A stretch of DNA of 64,000 nucleotides, from NCBI GenBank assembly GCA_902702965.1, contig CACRXP010000029.1, positions 1,053,928-1,117,927 on the forward strand, written 5' to 3'. A program made the translations under genes and the position numbers. Below are positions 22,433-31,699 of the stretch, piece after piece. The stretch is from Spirometra erinaceieuropaei (Eukaryota > Platyhelminthes > Cestoda > Diphyllobothriidea > Diphyllobothriidae). Below the pieces are notes generated by a model. That model worked only from the letters and a program-made list of their open reading frames with translations. It was not told the DNA's origin and ran no database searches. The stretch's first letter is position 1, and each line of letters starts with the position of its first letter.

Positions 22433-22585
22433 ATGGTAGGGGGACGCTCATCGATCGTTCTTACGGAACTCATTCTTTCCGTTGTGCCTTACGGGATCTC
22501 TGTCGGTTGGGGTCGAGAGAGTGCCCGTAAGGCACAACGGAACGAGTGAATTCCGTAAGAACGATCGGTGAGCGCCCCCTACCAT
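22433..22585. repeat. Foldback hairpin of two ~62-bp arms
   Basis: Left arm 22433-22495 and right arm 22524-22585 are near-perfect inverted copies: atggtaggggg, cgatcgttcttacggaa and ccgttgtgccttacggg recur in complement. A 28-base spacer lies between. No coding. It abuts the SINE that starts near 22619. It could be a MITE or a cruciform-forming inverted duplication. Confidence 0.9.
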
Positions 22586-22618
22586 TGTATATTCCCGATC
22601 GAAAACCGACAGGTCAAC

Positions 22619-22775
22619 GGGCTCGTGGCCCAGTGGTTAGAGGCGTGGACTTCCAACTAAAAGGGTCACGAGTGCGAGCCTCGGGTGTTCCACACTTCGG
22701 GGTTTGGTATGACGACGGCTAATAAGCCAGAAATGGCCATTGCCGTCTCCCCTGTCTTTGTCGGTAATAACATAC
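22619..22775 (+). mobile_element. tRNA-derived SINE copy
   Basis: A box TGGCCCAGTGG (22626-22636), B box altered to GTGCGAGCC, then the standard tail through 'gccgtctcccctgtctttgt'. The B-box change probably weakens its promoter. Confidence 0.78.
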
Positions 22776-24223
22776 TGCCTATAACCACATCTTACCGAAG
22801 TTTGCCCCTAATAATCACTACAACAAGTACTCAGCAGCAAAAAAACAGAATCGATGGTATTAAAATTCAGGGTGTATTAGTCAAAAAGCCACGAGATCAA
22901 GTGGATGCTTAGTAAGGCATACTTAGAACAGATAACAGAGTTCAATTTAACGTCAAAAAGTGGCGGAATGTACCCTAAGCAGTGAGGAAAATCGACGCAC
23001 ACCGTTTGCAAGATTATAATCTTTCTGACATTTTCGCGAGTAGGCAAGGCTAAGTGACATGAGATCTCTCTCTCTCTCTCTTTGTGTGATTTCGGGGCCT
23101 GCTATTGTGCCAAACCGTTCTTGACTAGTGTAAGACAGCAAATCGGTATCAAGGTAGCCCGGTGAGCTTGCTCGTAGTAGAGTTTGACATCCAGCCGGCT
23201 AGTGGAGTTTCCGGCTAATCGACTCTCGCTGACATTGAAGAATGAGTCGTGCTCTAAGTCTCGAACTATCATGGAAAATCGAGACCGTACAGACGGGACT
23301 CCCGAATACGATTGGCCTTCTAGATGGGCCCTAATCCGTGGACCGACTGTGTCTGAGGAGGCCCTATCAGCTTCGATGACGCAAGGTCGATTCGATTTTT
23401 TGTGAAGTTATCGTGGGGCACTTGCTAGCCAGACGGGACCACCATGCACATCTGACGCTATTCCTTCCTCCCCCCTCCCCCAAACGGTCAGAAACCGACA
23501 TTCTGGAATGACTGAAAGACTTTGGGACTACGCTGGACAATGATCAATAGCACGACCCCACCCACGTAATCCCTTCTAGTAGAAAACACATTTCAAAATT
23601 CTGATCAATATTTCATGGGAAAACACACACGCTATTGCTTGCACAGTATCGGCGCGCAGGCAAACCTACTGACACGCATCCCACAGGAATTTCATATTCA
23701 GATTGGCAAAGATTTGGGTTGATGATTTGAGAAAAAAGATGGACTCACCGGAACGGGTTTATTGGAATGCTGACGTTTGGGGCAGCTTGGTCGGCTTACC
23801 ACTATCAAAGCATAAAATTCACTAAATCGATCAGAAATTTGAATTCGAATGCCGCGGCGGTCGGTCTCATGCCGACTTATATATGGTCTCTTTTTTAGAT
23901 GCCTCGCGTACGTGCCGTATGCGGTTTTGAGGTGTTTTCGTATTCAGGTAGGACAACGCGTTGTGACGGGGTTTGGACTCTGCTGTTTCAATTAACACGG
24001 ATCTGCATGTGACTGAAAAGACCTATGTGGTGTCTGCATTTCCTAAGACATGTGTATCGGGCCTTGGTCGGGGTTCCAGGTACAGGATCGCCGGCAGAAG
24101 TGCGAACGATCAGCAGATGACCAAACAGGCTGATGCGTGACTCGAAGGTGCAGTCTCAATGGGGAAAGGGGGGAACTGACTTCAGCTCCTTGAAGTATTC
24201 ATCGATTGCGAAGCGTAAACCAG
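22776..24223. other. Intronic, nothing recognised
   Basis: A short CT run lies at about 23068-23081. No exon, gene or shared repeat was recognised. Confidence 0.4.
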
Positions 24224-24282
24224 ATTATTATTATCATTACTACTACTACTGCTGCTGCTACTACTACTACTACTGCTACTAT

Positions 24283-24315
<33 letters not shown>

Positions 24316-24401
24316 CACTACTACTACTACTACTATTACTACTACTACTACTGTTGCTACTGCTACTACTACTACTATTACTACTACTACTGCTGCTGCT
24401 A

Positions 24402-24437
<36 letters not shown>

Positions 24438-24506
24438 TTACTACTACTACTACTACTATTACTACTACTACTACTGTTGCTACTGCTACTACTATTACTA
24501 CTACTG

Positions 24507-24578
<72 letters not shown>
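24224..24578. repeat. (TAC)n / (ACT)n microsatellite, ~355 bp
   Basis: A long trinucleotide array with scattered TGC, TAT and CAC variants. All three frames on both strands are open through it, giving false poly-Tyr, poly-Thr, poly-Leu and poly-Val proteins. The 3' 70 bp are the most uniform, suggesting continued expansion there. Confidence 0.98.
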
Positions 24579-25087
24579 GTAATCTGCCAAGAAAACGGGA
24601 GTTGTAAACTGGTGCTGCTGCTGATGCTGGACGGAATGGTAAGAGCGTCCTTACTGGCAGTTGTTCTAGTGGTCCTCGTGTTCCGTGCTGGCTATTTGCA
24701 ACATTCATCTGCGGAATCTAATAGCTGCATGCTTCCCTCTTCGCTCCCGCCTTTTTTAAGCGATGGACTTCGCAGATTGTGGTTCTAGTTTCTGCGGCAG
24801 TGTGCCACGCCTGTGGATCCCAAGCTAGGCTCTCCCAGGTCTCAGCGCTGATTCGCGGATGTTTGGATGAGGTCTTCAGGCCGTCCTAATAGCGCCTTGA
24901 CCTTGTCTGCGAGCGACTGCAGCGACGTCATCGTGGAATAGTCGCCTGCATCGACGCCTCTCATCCATCACGGTCGCATCTGTCCTGGCATGATGTAAAT
25001 GCTGAAAACTGCGGTACTTTCTAAGACTTCGGACACCTACACAGAGGTCATACACACTTCAGCAGAAGCGGCCGAAAAAAAACCAAC

Positions 25088-25198
25088 CTTGACGTTGATG
25101 AGGCGGCTCCAGTTGGTTTTGCAGTAGGCGTACAAGACCTGAGTTGGCCGTCGCTCTTCGTCCCTGTGCTTCACGTGGATCACGTAGATAGACAGCTC
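25088..25198 (-). CDS. CGRRF1: CGRRF1-like E3 ligase, internal exon
   Basis: A 111-bp (37-codon) exon with textbook borders: acceptor ctctctctctcgttttcag (plus 25199-25201 and beyond) and donor AAG|GTTGGT (plus 25086-25087), both phase 0. It encodes ELSIYVIHVKHRDEERRPTQ followed by VLYAYCKTNWSRLINVK. Joined in phase to the RING exon it gives VIH.., VLY.Y.. and ..KLMYAAS. This aligns with the stretch before the RING in vertebrate CGRRF1 (VIH, ILY.Y, L..LFMSA). The alignment is from recalled family knowledge, not a search. Confidence 0.82.
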
Positions 25199-25359
25199 CT
25201 GAAAACGAGAGAGAGAGGGGGGAAACTGTAAGCCCTTCGAGTCTCCACTATCCTGCAGTCGGCGCCAGGTGCTTGGGCTGATGCCCAAGGTGGTGTCCGT
25301 AACGCTAGCCCTCCCTCAGTACCATTGTATGGAGTTAGAGTGCGTCACCGATCGCAGGA

Positions 25360-26130
25360 AATGTTGGCCGAAATTCTGAGATGCGTTTTTGACCAGGAAG
25401 GATTAACAAGGTGGCGTTGTAATGCTAATCATCATGAATCATAATCCCATAATGCATCGGACTCGCCAGGATGTCGGCTTTTGAATGCGTTTCTTTTTGA
25501 CTTCCCACAGAATCCATACTGGGTAAAAAATGACCACTTATGTGGCCCACATTTTTCACATTAGTTTTCGATGGTCTTAGAAATGCAAACATATTTTGTG
25601 GAAAACATGCACAAAAATATGACTTCTTTTAATTGTTTGATAAAAAAGCACATTGTCGTCACATTTTATACCCGAAAGAAGTGTGCATTTAGGTTTTGAA
25701 AAATTTTCCCAATTCCCGAATAATTTTGAACCTGATCAGGTTTTGCATTGGCGTTTAGCGATCTCAGTCTACGAGCTGCATGCGTTCCGTGTAAGGAAAA
25801 TCACATATTTTCCTATGCATTTACAAGGGTACCATATAGATTTTGCAAAATTTTGCAATGGATGTGGACCATATAGTACAATTCATGAGGAGCAGCTGCA
25901 AACGGCTAGGTACGATGCTGCATGAATAGACATGAACGAACTTAAAAATCTCATAAGTAAAAACTTTTTGAAACTTAATTAAACTCCTTTTTCGAGTGTA
26001 AAATATAAAAATGGCATAATTATCCATCAACCGAGTGAAAGAAATCATATTTTTATGCATGCTTTCCGAAAAAATATGTTTAAATTTATAAGACCATCGA
26101 AAATCAATGTTTAGTCATAAATAGGAAATA
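25360..26130. mobile_element. Palindromic foldback/MITE element, decayed third copy
   Basis: Shares landmarks with the two intact copies in the same order: 'tggccgaaattctgagatgcg', 'gggtaaaaaatgacc', 'aaacatgcacaaaaatat', 'attttatacccgaaag', a central 'gaataattttgaacc', then their inverted partners to about 26130. Both ends are lost, so TA duplication and CAGT ends cannot be seen. Much older than copies 1 and 2. Confidence 0.7.
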
Positions 26131-26139
26131 TTCGGAATT

Positions 26140-26240
26140 TTATTACCGACAAAGACAAGGGAGACTGGAATGGACATTTCTGGCTCAGTAGCCGTCGTCA
26201 GCCAGTCATATCCAACCTCGAAATGTGGAACACCCGAGAC
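26140..26240 (-). mobile_element. tRNA-derived SINE, tail fragment
   Basis: Inverted tail: 'accgacaaagacaagggaga', 'tttctggctcagtagccgtc', then 'cgaaatgtggaacacccgag' leading towards a missing head. Confidence 0.65.
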
Positions 26241-26317
26241 ACATACCCTGCTCAGGGGACCACGTAAGTCAGTCTTCTTGGTGTTTTGAAGAAGGAGACA
26301 CGATCGCTGGGAAAAGG

Positions 26318-26376
26318 GCTTTATTAGTTTGACGTTTCGGATTCCTGCTCGAACCCATCATCAGAGACAACAGCAG
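26318..26376 (-). ncRNA. Hammerhead ribozyme-like motif
   Basis: Minus strand: core CTGATGA (plus 26358-26364) and GAAACGTC (plus 26331-26338) with the same GGGTTC/GAATCC helix II. Core positions are intact. Helix III is again only AC/GT. Confidence 0.6.
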
Positions 26377-26482
26377 ATACGGGTGATTCATGCACCAGGG
26401 GCTGAAGTATTTATAGGATGCAGTAGCTATGCTATCGCATACCTATGAATATTAACGGTTCCCTCCTTCATCAGGGATCGTT

Positions 26483-27319
26483 TCACGTGGTGTGATGGCC
26501 GACATTCGCGTCGTTAATTGCTGCAATCTTATCGCGTGCGTTGGATGTTGGTGTGATGATTGCTCGACCATCTGGCGCATCGATCCTGGTGTTGGGAGAA
26601 GTGTTCACCTGTGCGCTCCCCGCGTGGCCAATTACTCCGCCTCGACGAAGTCTCAGCACAGAGTATGGAGGGGGAAGTTCATTGCACTTGTTAATGGACT
26701 GGGGGCCAGTAAACCATGATTCAAATAGCTCCCGGCTAACGCGGTTGTCACCTCTTGCAAGAATTTCGACCTCGTCGAATTTGAATGTGTGGCCAAATCT
26801 CGTCGAATGAGCCGCAACTTGGGAGCTGGCGTCATTTCTCCGCACCGCTGCAGCGCGTTCAGCCATTCTGGCTCGGAGATGTCTTCCGGTTTCTCCGATG
26901 TAGTTGCTTTGTCCGCAACTGCACCAGATCCGATAAACGACTCCAGACGTTTCTAGCCGTGGCAGTGGGTCTTCCGATTTCATTACCAGACGCTTGATGG
27001 TTGCATCCGGTCTGTGTGTAACTCCAACCCCAAGTGGTGCGAGAAGGCGGCCGACAGCTTCCGAAACGTTCTTGACATATGGAAGCGCCCGCCAAACGTT
27101 GGTGTCCGTGCGGTTAGGCCCTTCGTCCCTTTTGCGTATGCACCGGTTGACGAAGTTTCGCGGGTAGCCATTGGCTTTGAATACCCGTCGGAGGTATTTT
27201 AGTTCGGCAATCTTGTCTTCCGGCTCACTGCAGTGCGTTTCGACACGCCGATAGAGCGTCCCTACACAACTGCGTTTGTGGCTGATTGGATGGTTGCTGT
27301 TGAAGTTCAGTACTTGCAT
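26483..27319 (-). CDS. Penelope-like ORF, C-terminal part with GIY-YIG endonuclease
   Basis: 278 codons open without a stop. It begins inside the RT thumb/linker (MQVLNFNSNHPISHKRSC), runs through ELKYLRRVFKANGYPRNFV, then the GIY-YIG domain with GVVYRIWCSCGQ, NYIGETGRHLRARMAERAA, HSTRFGHTFKFDEVEIL and ESWFTGPQSINKCNE. The catalytic RT core is missing through 5' truncation, so the ATG is only the first one left and not a native start. If translated it could give a free endonuclease domain, but nothing in the sequence shows that it is expressed. Confidence 0.85.
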   Translation of the reverse strand: MQVLNFNSNHPISHKRSCVGTLYRRVETHCSEPEDKIAELKYLRRVFKANGYPRNFVNRCIRKRDEGPNRTDTNVWRALPYVKNVSEAVGRLLAPLGVGVTHRPDATIKRLVMKSEDPLPRLETSGVVYRIWCSCGQSNYIGETGRHLRARMAERAAAVRRNDASSQVAAHSTRFGHTFKFDEVEILARGDNRVSRELFESWFTGPQSINKCNELPPPYSVLRLRRGGVIGHAGSAQVNTSPNTRIDAPDGRAIITPTSNARDKIAAINDANVGHHTT

Positions 27320-27338
27320 CGTATTTGTCGCTTTCCTG

Positions 27339-27770
27339 GTTTACTGGTTTACAAGTGCAATGAACTTCCCCCTCCATACTCTGTGCTGAGACTTCGTCGA
27401 GGCGGAGTAATTGGCCACGCAGGGAGCGCACAGGTGAACACTTCTCCCAACACCAGGATCGATGCGCCAGATGGTCGAGCAATCATCACACCAACATCCA
27501 ACGCACGCGATAAGATTGCAGCAATTAACGACGCGAATGTCGGCCATCACACCACGTGAAACGATCCCTGATGAAGGAGGGAACCGTTAATATTCATAGG
27601 TATGCGATAGCATAGCTACTGCATCCTATAAATACTTCAGCCCCTGGTGCATGAATCACCCGTATCTGCTGTTGTCTCTGATGATGGGTTCGAGCAGGAA
27701 TCCGAAACGTCAGGCTAATAAAACTCTTGTCCCAGCGATCGTGTCTCCTTCTTCAAGACTACTTCCTGGG
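27339..27770 (+). mobile_element. Penelope-like element, inverted 3' fragment
   Basis: Starts within the sequence that codes for the end of the endonuclease (a 'tttacaagtgcaatgaactt' stretch, with about 16 bases missing against the long copy). It runs through the 3' region to 'ctccttcttcaag'. Its start abuts the 5' side of the minus-strand copy, so the two form one head-to-head insertion. A 19-base match to the left terminal flank of the 13.2-kb copy (gactcgtctcttcgctt) follows at about 27773-27790. Confidence 0.88.
27665..27725 (+). ncRNA. Hammerhead ribozyme-like motif
   Basis: CTGATGA at 27678-27684, GAAACGTC at 27704-27711, helix II GGGTTC/GAATCC, helix I GTCT/AGGC. All catalytic core bases are present. 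Confidence 0.62.
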
Positions 27771-27790
27771 ACTCGTCTCTTCGCTTCTAT

Positions 27791-28460
27791 TGGCAACTTG
27801 CTATCAGCTGTCCTCATCCAGCTTACCGACTCTAGTGTTCACAGTATTGAGAACCCAGACTGCGGATCCGGCATCCTCGTCGACTAGGCTGGTGGAGGAC
27901 AGTATTGGGCACAAACTCCGACTGCCCTGACCAACCCTGACTGCTTGATAATCGCAAATCCCAAAACCACCTGTCTGCTAGGCCATCACGAGTGATGATG
28001 TCCCCATGGGCCCCATAGCGTGAAGGGTGCGAGGCGTGAATTCCTTTATCATGACAGCCGACTTGCGCAGCATTCACCACACTCCTCCGTTTCAATCCGC
28101 GACCAACTTAGTCACTCCTCGCAGCTCTAACAGATCAACCCTCTCCCCTCCCTCCCGAGTTTGTTTCAGTCCGCGCAACACTGCAAAATCTGAAAATCGC
28201 TCACCACGAATTCCTGACTGGAATCCTCCTGACTCCGATGGAAGGCAAGAACTGCATCGTAGTGTTGTCGTGGACCATCAAGCTCGGCGACGGGGATGGC
28301 CAGTTGACAGGAGAGTTGGCTAGTTTCGGGTCTTGAGGTGGGTGTTGAATAAAACTCAGCATGAGGAGGGAATGGAAAAGTAACGAGGGGCTAAGGCAGG
28401 AGAACCAACCGACTAGCTTACGCGAGATTTTGAGTTTGGACAGAATTGTCATTGAGGTAA
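27791..28460 (-). other. Region left of the second gap; possible exon of the CGRRF1-like gene
   Basis: On the minus strand about 28211-28330 is open (SQLSCQLAIPVAELDGPRQH and on to SSQEF) and runs into a GTGAGC donor near 28210. This is where a middle exon of the CGRRF1-like gene might lie, but the residues do not let me place it and the acceptor is not clear. The rest is unassigned. Confidence 0.3.
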
Positions 28461-28919
28461 NNNNNNNNNNNNNNNNNNNNNNNNNNNNNNNNNNNNNNNN
28501 NNNNNNNNNNNNNNNNNNNNNNNNNNNNNNNNNNNNNNNNNNNNNNNNNNNNNNNNNNNNNNNNNNNNNNNNNNNNNNNNNNNNNNNNNNNNNNNNNNNN
28601 NNNNNNNNNNNNNNNNNNNNNNNNNNNNNNNNNNNNNNNNNNNNNNNNNNNNNNNNNNNNNNNNNNNNNNNNNNNNNNNNNNNNNNNNNNNNNNNNNNNN
28701 NNNNNNNNNNNNNNNNNNNNNNNNNNNNNNNNNNNNNNNNNNNNNNNNNNNNNNNNNNNNNNNNNNNNNNNNNNNNNNNNNNNNNNNNNNNNNNNNNNNN
28801 NNNNNNNNNNNNNNNNNNNNNNNNNNNNNNNNNNNNNNNNNNNNNNNNNNNNNNNNNNNNNNNNNNNNNNNNNNNNNNNNNNNNNNNNNNNNNNNNNNNN
28901 NNNNNNNNNNNNNNNNNNN
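28461..28919. other. Assembly gap (459 N)
   Basis: A run of N. It lies between exon 2 and the middle exons of the minus-strand gene and may hide coding sequence. Confidence 0.99.
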
Positions 28920-29011
28920 GAGGAGGGAAGGGGGTGCTGGATTACACAAGACTACTTGAGAAGGCACAAAGGCCAAAGTGAAAGTCAGCAATGAGGCCAG
29001 CACAGACATAC

Positions 29012-29140
29012 CGCAGTCAACTATCTTCTCCGCAACTTTTGTGATCACGACATTGTTTTCTAATGGAGTGAGAGATCCGTCGCGGGGCAATCTGGAGGAA
29101 GTTTCATTCTTGGACTTCCAGAAGAAAAACACCATGAAAA
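29012..29140 (-). CDS. CGRRF1: CGRRF1-like gene, exon 2
   Basis: 129 bp. The acceptor is ctcaccaaaag (AG at plus 29141-29142) and the donor GACTGCG|GTATGT (GT at plus 29010-29011). It joins exon 1 in phase 1 and completes the hydrophobic segment (LFMVFFFW), followed by a polar stretch KSKNETSSRLPRDGSL and VVITKVAEKIVDC. It ends in phase 1. Assignment to the same gene as the RING exon rests on strand, order and the expected single N-terminal membrane anchor of CGRRF1, not on a conserved motif. Confidence 0.6.
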
Positions 29141-29183
29141 CTTTTGGTGAGGAAATAAGATGACATTCGCAGAGGCAACTTAC

Positions 29184-29301
29184 GATAAGTGGCGGAGAGC
29201 AAGAAAATGCAGATTGCCACGGCGTTAATAATCAGGGGAACCGGACCACCGTCACCAATGAGGACGCGCGATGTTTCCGTGGCTATTGCATCCTTAGACA
29301 T
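29184..29301 (-). CDS. CGRRF1: Membrane-anchor first coding exon of a minus-strand gene (CGRRF1-like)
   Basis: The ATG is at plus 29299-29301 and the exon ends at a GTAAGT donor (plus 29183 downward). It encodes MSKDAIATETSRVLIGDGG and then VPLIINAVAICIFLLSATY, the start of a transmembrane helix that continues in exon 2. The intron between them is only 43 bp (29141-29183), a size common in 5' introns of flatworm genes. The layout resembles the CGRRF1 N-terminus (short head, then one membrane segment). A different membrane protein is possible because the connecting exons were not found. Confidence 0.62.
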
Positions 29302-29839
29302 AACAGGCTGGCTAAAATGGATTAAGAACGGACAATTAACCCAGATTAATCCCTCACTCGCGGTAGAAGGAAACAGGCATTACACTTCCCTAGCAAAGCA
29401 CGGCTTTATACTGACCTGGTCGGCGCGATACAGTGTATATGGTTTCGACTGATAAGAATGCAGAAGTTAGGGGACTACAGATCTGAAGTCATCTAGCGAC
29501 AACCCCTGAGAGTTTAATTTTCTACAACAGGCCAGTGACTCCATCGCGGGGCAAGCGTTTGGACACGAGAGCTGCGGGTCGTCCTTTTTTTTTCTTTTTT
29601 ACCCCTAAGCAACTCTTCGCCATTCAGAAGACTTTTAAAATTGCCTTCGGCGGCCTGGCTGGGAACTGATCTAGTAAATATTTCTCTAAAGCTATGTTAT
29701 GTCGTCCATTATCCAATAGGACTTCACTCGACACCGTCCTTATACGGATTGCGGTCCCATTCGTAAGTTGGACGAGAGTGCGGGCCTTTCCGTTGTAGCA
29801 TACCCTCAAGACTTGCCAGAAATACTAAGAGGCTTACTG
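29302..29839. other. Upstream flank of the minus-strand gene
   Basis: Holds the 5' untranslated region or promoter of the gene starting at 29301. No TATA box or other decisive element was identified. Confidence 0.35.
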
Positions 29840-31650
29840 AATCCGACTCATATGGCAGTGTTGAAGGATTGGAACACAAGGACTTGCCGTATCCTCGGAA
29901 ATTTCACCGTCGGCAACCAACGCTAGGGTGGCTACCACCTCCTGGGTCTCGTTGAAGATTATGGATGAATCCTTGCTAACACCAGGGTTCAGTTCTCTAG
30001 AAAAGATAGCTGCTGACCTGATACTTTAACTAAGGGCAGACAGTGGGCACCAAGCACGGATCACAGCACAGGTTCGTGCGGACGACACTAAACTCGTGCG
30101 TCGCCGAATTCACGAAATCCACTCCGACTTCAAAAGCTTGCTTAACTAACTCTGGTGCATTAAACTAGTTACTCGCCTTCACCAAGATGGTACTAGCTGT
30201 TTTACCTTCCTGGGAAATTATAAGGCTTAGTTTTCCTACGTAAAGGGAGAAATCGCCCAACTCAGCAATGCCTTCGCTGACTCCTCGAGCGTATGGGGCA
30301 CAGTGGGCAAAAAACTTCCATGACGGGCGACGCGTGGCCAGCACGAGATTCCGTGAATGCAAACTCCAAAGCACTACGCCGTCTGAAAGCACACTCAGTG
30401 AGGACTGACCGAAACCGATGCTGATAAAATAGAGCCCCGGAATCGGCCTTCACTGTGGGCGGCACAACGGGAGATTCAGCGGTCGACTATAACGTGGAAA
30501 TGGGGGTATGTCTCCCATTCACGTAGCGGAAAAGGCGACTTCCGAGATGGCAACAGAACTTTTAAAAGTCACTAAACGCATCAACTCCAAATGCGCCTGG
30601 CGACACCCCGATAGCAGCTGTTGCAACACACAGATTGTGACCATGCCGCCACTTGTTGCTGAAACGCAAGGTTGGATCCTCGAAACGGTAGTTCTGCAGA
30701 CGAGCGGCCCATGGGAACGATGGCATATTCTCGCAATCCAATAACGATTAAGGAGGATTATCATATCACGCAAGCAAACTTCGTGCATAAGATGAACAGA
30801 ATGAGTACTTCGCCTATTCAGTGGCGCCCAGCAAGTTTTGCTCCCTCACCAGTTCTTTTGGTTTTACGGCGAGTGCGGCACTACTGACAGAATTCAATGA
30901 GTAGGATGGCGTATAGGTAAGGCGAGTGTTGACGATAACGCCCAGACTGAAAACGCCTTCGAATGTTCGTCGTCTCCCGCAAACCAGGCCAAGCAAGGAA
31001 CGTCTGGAATCTACTAGGGGGGTTCTAGATTGTCCGAGGGTGCCCTCTTACGTTCCTACTGGATGGTAGGAGTCAAAACGATGTAGAACGCTCATCTGTC
31101 CATTTTTACTACCGCTCAGCCGGCGCCAAGTGGTAATTGGCGAAGCATGTCCTACTACTAGCATACTATTGACCAAAACAAAGACCCGAATGTATTCGAA
31201 AGCAATCAAAACCGCCAACTCCGTGGTTGCAAAAATTATCTGCGAAACGTGTAGCTCGGGAACTGATGCTTCTGAGGAGTGGTGATTCCCATTCACGAAA
31301 GCCTCGAACGTGGGAGACCACGCCTCATTTGTGGCACTTTCTATTGTTGATGCTTTGAAAGGCTGCCGTATCAGATGGTTCGGTTACGCTATCCGCCGAA
31401 CTAAATGAAAGCTCATTCGCGACGTTTTAGTATGCTTCCTATAGGGGATGCCATCTTGATGGACGAATGAAGAATTTAACCGAGGCGGGTTCATCGGCCA
31501 TCCGTGTGTTGGAATGGAACGGTGTCTGGAGGTCTAGTCGGTAGTCACAGGGCATGGGTTGCGGTGGTTCGAGGAAGCACGGACTGGGAGTCGACCAAAA
31601 CAGCACTAGTGTCGGCTGATAGATGTTCAGGTAAGTAGCCTACTGTTCAC
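29840..31650 (+). mobile_element. Heavily decayed LINE remnant (RTE-like)
   Basis: Fragments in shifting frames recall the end of an RTE-type ORF: FTFLG..., a GEIAQLSNAFADSSSVWG stretch near 30250-30310, CRIRWFGYAIRRT near 31362-31400, LIRDVLVCF after it, and HRAWVAVVRGSTDW near 31550-31590. Stops and frameshifts are many. The family call is tentative. Confidence 0.4.
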
Positions 31651-31699
31651 GACCCTTAAGCAAAGCTGTAAGGAAGGACTGATCCCTGCTGTTTTTATA

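Larger units (their letters stand above)
20481..25087 (-). other. Large intron of the CGRRF1-like gene
   Basis: About 4.6 kb between two phase-0 borders, filled with SINE copies, a LINE A 3' fragment, a foldback hairpin, a telomere-like tract and a long TAC microsatellite. I saw no further exon with both a good acceptor and a good donor in it. Treating it as a single intron is inference. Confidence 0.5.
26288..27338 (-). mobile_element. Penelope-like element, body copy with intact GIY-YIG
   Basis: Minus-strand copy. Its 3' end (hammerhead region, then 'gaagaagg' in plus reading) is at 26288 and its truncated 5' side is at 27338. It joins head-to-head with an inverted 3' fragment of the same family (27339-27770). 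It is closely related to the copy at 13.2-15.6 kb but keeps a longer undamaged frame. Confidence 0.9.

Noticed and set aside
24133..24788. Open frames of poly-Tyr, poly-Thr, poly-Leu and poly-Val on both strands
   Set aside because: They are read-throughs of the TAC/ACT microsatellite, which has no stop codon in any frame.
28361..29135. Long frames across the second N run on both strands
   Set aside because: They are artefacts of the gap. Only the minus-strand part at 29012-29140 is supported, by splice sites.
29012..29301. TMEM63-type channel as identity of the two N-terminal exons
   Set aside because: A loose resemblance in the first membrane segment only. Strand, order and the single membrane segment fit the CGRRF1-like gene better, though neither is proven.
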